Source: DAOQAU01 sp964640325 (GTDB taxonomy: Bacteria > Cyanobacteriota > Vampirovibrionia > Gastranaerophilales > Gastranaerophilaceae). From it: a stretch of 61,209 nt of DNA. The notes below the pieces were generated by a model. It did not search any database and had not been told where the DNA came from. It saw only the letters and a list, made by a program, of their open reading frames with translations. Positions 59,158-61,209 of the stretch are shown here, piece after piece. Position numbers and translations under genes: made by a program. The DNA lies in assembly GCA_964640325.1 (NCBI GenBank), contig CAZXID010000010.1:1-61209 (forward strand), in the 5' to 3' direction. Numbering within the stretch: the stretch's first letter is position 1; each line of letters starts with the position of its first letter.

Positions 59158-60325
59158 AATTTTCTGTTTTGTCGGGCAAAAATTTAACCAAATAAGATAA
59201 AATTACAGGAATAAATGAAATTATAAAAATAACTTTTGCAATTCCGAATTTTTGTGCAAAAAATCCGACCATAGTGAGTGCAACCGCTACAATCCCCCAA
59301 CTAAAACCGTTTATAAACCCTGATACTATACTTTTATAATCAGGTAAAATTCTCTGCGCCATAACAAGCATAACTGGTTGGGCCAACATTGATGTAAAAC
59401 CTATTAAAATAAAAATTATGAAAGATAAAAATTGGTGTGAAGAGCATAAAATTATAAAAAGACCGGTTAATGGTAAAGTTGTAATCAGCGAAATGTAAAA
59501 CACTGTTTTAGACCCGATTTTTTGTTCTATTCGGCTGCTTGAAATTGCTCCCAGTCCTCCTGCAAGCAAAAATCCGAATAAAGCAAAACCTATATAAGAT
59601 GGGCTATATCCCATATCTTTCCATAAAAACGGGAGTAGTATCATAAAAGTGTTTGACATTAGGTTTTTTGCGATTGAAATGTTAATCAAAATTATCATAT
59701 TTTTATTTGATAAAATATCTGAAAATGATTTTTTAAATTTTTTCTTTTTTAAAACAATGTTTGAACCTGAAATTTTAGGGATAAAGAAAAACATTGAAAG
59801 AGCAATTAAAATTCCGAATAAAGAAATATAAGGGATTTTTTCCAGCCCGAAATTGTGCATAACGTTACCTGAAACAATGGGACCAATAGAAAATCCTATT
59901 GTCCCTGCTGTGACAAAAACCCCCATATTTTGAACAAAATTTTTGTCAGAAAATTTTGAAATATACCCCAGAGCTTGTGGATGAAAAAAGCTTCCTCCCA
60001 GATTCCCTAAAATTACACAAACGGTTAACAGCAAAACATTAGGAGCGTTCGTTCCCAAAGGAATAAAAAGTGAACCAAAAATCAGCCCCCAAAAAACAAA
60101 TACTCTTTTTACAATATTGTCTGCAAAAAAACCAAAAATAGGCTGGATTAAAGAAGCACAAATTTGTGCTACACCAATAATTAATGTTGCTATAGCCATT
60201 GAAAAACCTATTTTTGCAGCAAGAAAAGGCATAATTGGATTCAAAAGACCCGAATACATGTCATTGGCAAAGTGTGCCGCAGTCAACCATCCCATCGCTT
60301 TTCTGTTTTTTTGTGCTTTGTTCAT
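59135..60325 (-). CDS. MFS transporter, fosmidomycin-resistance (Fsr) type
   Basis: About 396 residues and 12 transmembrane helices. The N-terminal AAHFANDMYSGLLNPIMPFL is the Fsr-family signature. The open frame runs upstream to 60445, but that 40-residue extension comes from repeats (60369-60440). The ATG at 60325 is the first plausible start and has TATAAT exactly 6 nt before it, without an RBS. It exports a small molecule; the drug association is by family only. Confidence 0.88.
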   Translation of the reverse strand: MNKAQKNRKAMGWLTAAHFANDMYSGLLNPIMPFLAAKIGFSMAIATLIIGVAQICASLIQPIFGFFADNIVKRVFVFWGLIFGSLFIPLGTNAPNVLLLTVCVILGNLGGSFFHPQALGYISKFSDKNFVQNMGVFVTAGTIGFSIGPIVSGNVMHNFGLEKIPYISLFGILIALSMFFFIPKISGSNIVLKKKKFKKSFSDILSNKNMIILINISIAKNLMSNTFMILLPFLWKDMGYSPSYIGFALFGFLLAGGLGAISSSRIEQKIGSKTVFYISLITTLPLTGLFIILCSSHQFLSFIIFILIGFTSMLAQPVMLVMAQRILPDYKSIVSGFINGFSWGIVAVALTMVGFFAQKFGIAKVIFIISFIPVILSYLVKFLPDKTENSIVNQLS

Positions 60326-60640
60326 AATGATATTATACTTTGAAAATAAAAACAGGAGTAAATGATTTGGCTGAAAGGCTGGACGGGTCAAGGGATGAAG
60401 GGCTATTAAAATCACGTCGTTGCGAGGAGCTGTGCGACGAAGCAATCCAAAAAACGGTAGGTTGGGGAACCCACCCTACAAGCTAGACCTTGTGTCATCC
60501 CGAAACATTAATTTAGACAAATATCATTGTGCTTGTATTTTCGGGATCTATAAACAACAAATTAAACAGCTCCCGCATTCACTTAGTAAATGCGGGATGA
60601 CAATAATTTTATAAATTAAATATTTGTATTTTTTATTTTA
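60326..60640. repeat. Repeat-filled intergenic region (315 nt)
   Basis: No gene. In order: the MFS -10 element (60332-60337, minus strand); a degenerate ggctgaaaggctgg array (60369-60403); the gttgcgaggagc ... gcaatccaaaaaac element (60413-60456) also found inside the radical SAM gene; the hairpin gtaggttggggaacccacc (60457-60479); and a large hairpin pair (60494-60602; gtcatcccgaaa ... tttcgggatct and cccgcatt ... aatgcggg) related to the double-hairpin family. A 64-codon open frame across it is repeat-derived and not credible. Confidence 0.8.
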
Positions 60641-61147
60641 CTACGCCTGTTTTGCTTTCTTTTCGCCTTTGAAGATTTTTGTTGCCAAGAGCGCAAGCCC
60701 AAGACCAACAATAGCTCCAACAGCAGGAAATATAATTTTTGATTTAAAAGCTTTCAATTCAATTTTTTTCAAACGGTTCGCACAAGAAGTGAACTCATTT
60801 TTTGTATTTTCCACCAGTTCAGTTTGATATTGCTTAAATCTTATTATTTCTTCTTCTAAGTGTTTGAAGCCTTGATCTTTCAATTCATTAACGAGTGAAG
60901 ATGTTCCCCATTTAAAATTTTCAAGTATCACCCCATTATTTTTAATTGTATTAGTAGCAATAGTATAAAATGGCTCAATATGTCTGGCAACAAATGCGTC
61001 TTCGCCCATATTTACAACTTCTTTTAAATACTTTAAAGGGGCAGCATAATTTGCTTTTGCAGCAAAATACCCGCCTGTTGCACCCGCCGCTGTTGCTAAT
61101 GTTCCGACTATCGGATTTAATTTTTTGTTATTTACTGTATCTACCAT
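60641..61147 (-). CDS. Small hypothetical membrane protein with coiled coil
   Basis: 168 residues. A Gly/Ala-rich hydrophobic segment (about 14-33, VGTLATAAGATGGYFAAKA), a long helical/coiled-coil middle (about 45-130, Lys/Glu-rich) and a C-terminal transmembrane helix (about 138-157, IIFPAVGAIVGLGLALLATK). RBS AAAGGTC. It resembles in layout the small membrane protein at 22023-22463. No family recognised. Confidence 0.65.
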   Translation of the reverse strand: MVDTVNNKKLNPIVGTLATAAGATGGYFAAKANYAAPLKYLKEVVNMGEDAFVARHIEPFYTIATNTIKNNGVILENFKWGTSSLVNELKDQGFKHLEEEIIRFKQYQTELVENTKNEFTSCANRLKKIELKAFKSKIIFPAVGAIVGLGLALLATKIFKGEKKAKQA

Positions 61148-61209
61148 AATTTTGACCTTTCCACTGACACATATTTTTTTAAATCTACCCTATATAAAAT
61201 AAAATCAGG

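Noticed and set aside
60326..60445. 40-residue N-terminal extension of the MFS transporter frame
   Set aside because: Encoded by repeat sequence, no RBS, and the Fsr family starts near the ATG at 60325.
60420..60614. 64-codon plus-strand open frame
   Set aside because: It consists of intergenic repeats and hairpins, with no RBS or protein-like composition.

Overview
The window is A+T-rich chromosomal DNA from a Gram-negative, fermentative, anaerobic bacterium. It carries a trimeric [FeFe] hydrogenase, a monocluster clostridial/Thermotoga-type ferredoxin, an outer-membrane-like protein, lipid- or glycan-decorating glycosyltransferases and a TonB-C-like protein, and no photosynthesis genes. 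Several cyanobacterial-looking families are present: the DUF512/TIGR03279-type radical SAM protein, a long NusB, CtpA and an AMIN-like protein. With many lineage-specific hypothetical proteins, these point to a non-photosynthetic cyanobacterial relative (Melainabacteria/Vampirovibrionia, probably the gut order Gastranaerophilales). This placement is inferred from gene content, not from a search.

Layout. 0.1-6.3 kb, mostly minus strand: priA, a PC4-like protein, a LysM-like small protein, an M14 amidase, ftsY, nusB and a frameshifted gene. 6.5-12.6 kb: deoB, ferredoxin, a GT2 glycosyltransferase, padR-type regulator/DUF512, uppS and rdgB. 12.6-16.8 kb: the hydC-hydB-hydA operon behind a recognisable sigma-70 promoter. 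16.9-22.5 kb: an exported protein, a GltA/NfnB-like oxidoreductase, an orphan solute-binding protein, rarA and a small membrane protein. 22.6-28.5 kb: an unusual trio of a TonB-C membrane protein, a sigma-like regulator and a zinc-ribbon/P-loop/TPR giant. 28.6-37.6 kb: ctpA, an exported HExxH protein, two TPR proteins, an FtsB-like protein, an outer-membrane-like protein, a Ski2-like helicase and a small membrane protein. 37.7-41.6 kb: GT8, GT2 and GT11 (fucosyl) glycosyltransferases, rsfS and rpiB. 41.9-51.5 kb: lineage-specific genes, including a duplicated membrane protein, a FimV-like protein coupled to a lipoprotein SBP, two paralogous HNH-type proteins and a HicA-fold protein. 51.5-61.2 kb: valS, a B12-binding-type radical SAM protein, lipA, alr, a CgeB-like glycosyltransferase, an Fsr-type MFS transporter and a small membrane protein.

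Two patterns cut across the ordinary annotation. First, short repeats have entered protein-coding genes without breaking the frame. A GC-rich palindromic element lies inside priA, the M14 peptidase and the DUF512 gene in different frames or orientations. Tandem 7-bp or 8-bp arrays, usually 3-4 copies, lie inside deoB, the M14 gene, lipA, the radical SAM gene (a 141-nt composite of four repeat types) and the signal-peptide region of the 17.8-kb gene. Related elements fill many intergenic gaps as hairpin pairs.

Second, a short N-terminal motif, hydrophobic/Pro-[S/N]-F-[T/K]-G, appears within the first ~50 residues of at least five otherwise unrelated proteins: the Ski2-like helicase, both HNH proteins, the HicA-fold protein and the 831-aa membrane protein. 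Weaker variants occur in three more. No housekeeping enzyme in the window shows it. It looks like a lineage-specific tag or docking signal and is my best candidate for an undescribed system here.

I see no rRNA, tRNA, CRISPR array, transposase gene or prophage.
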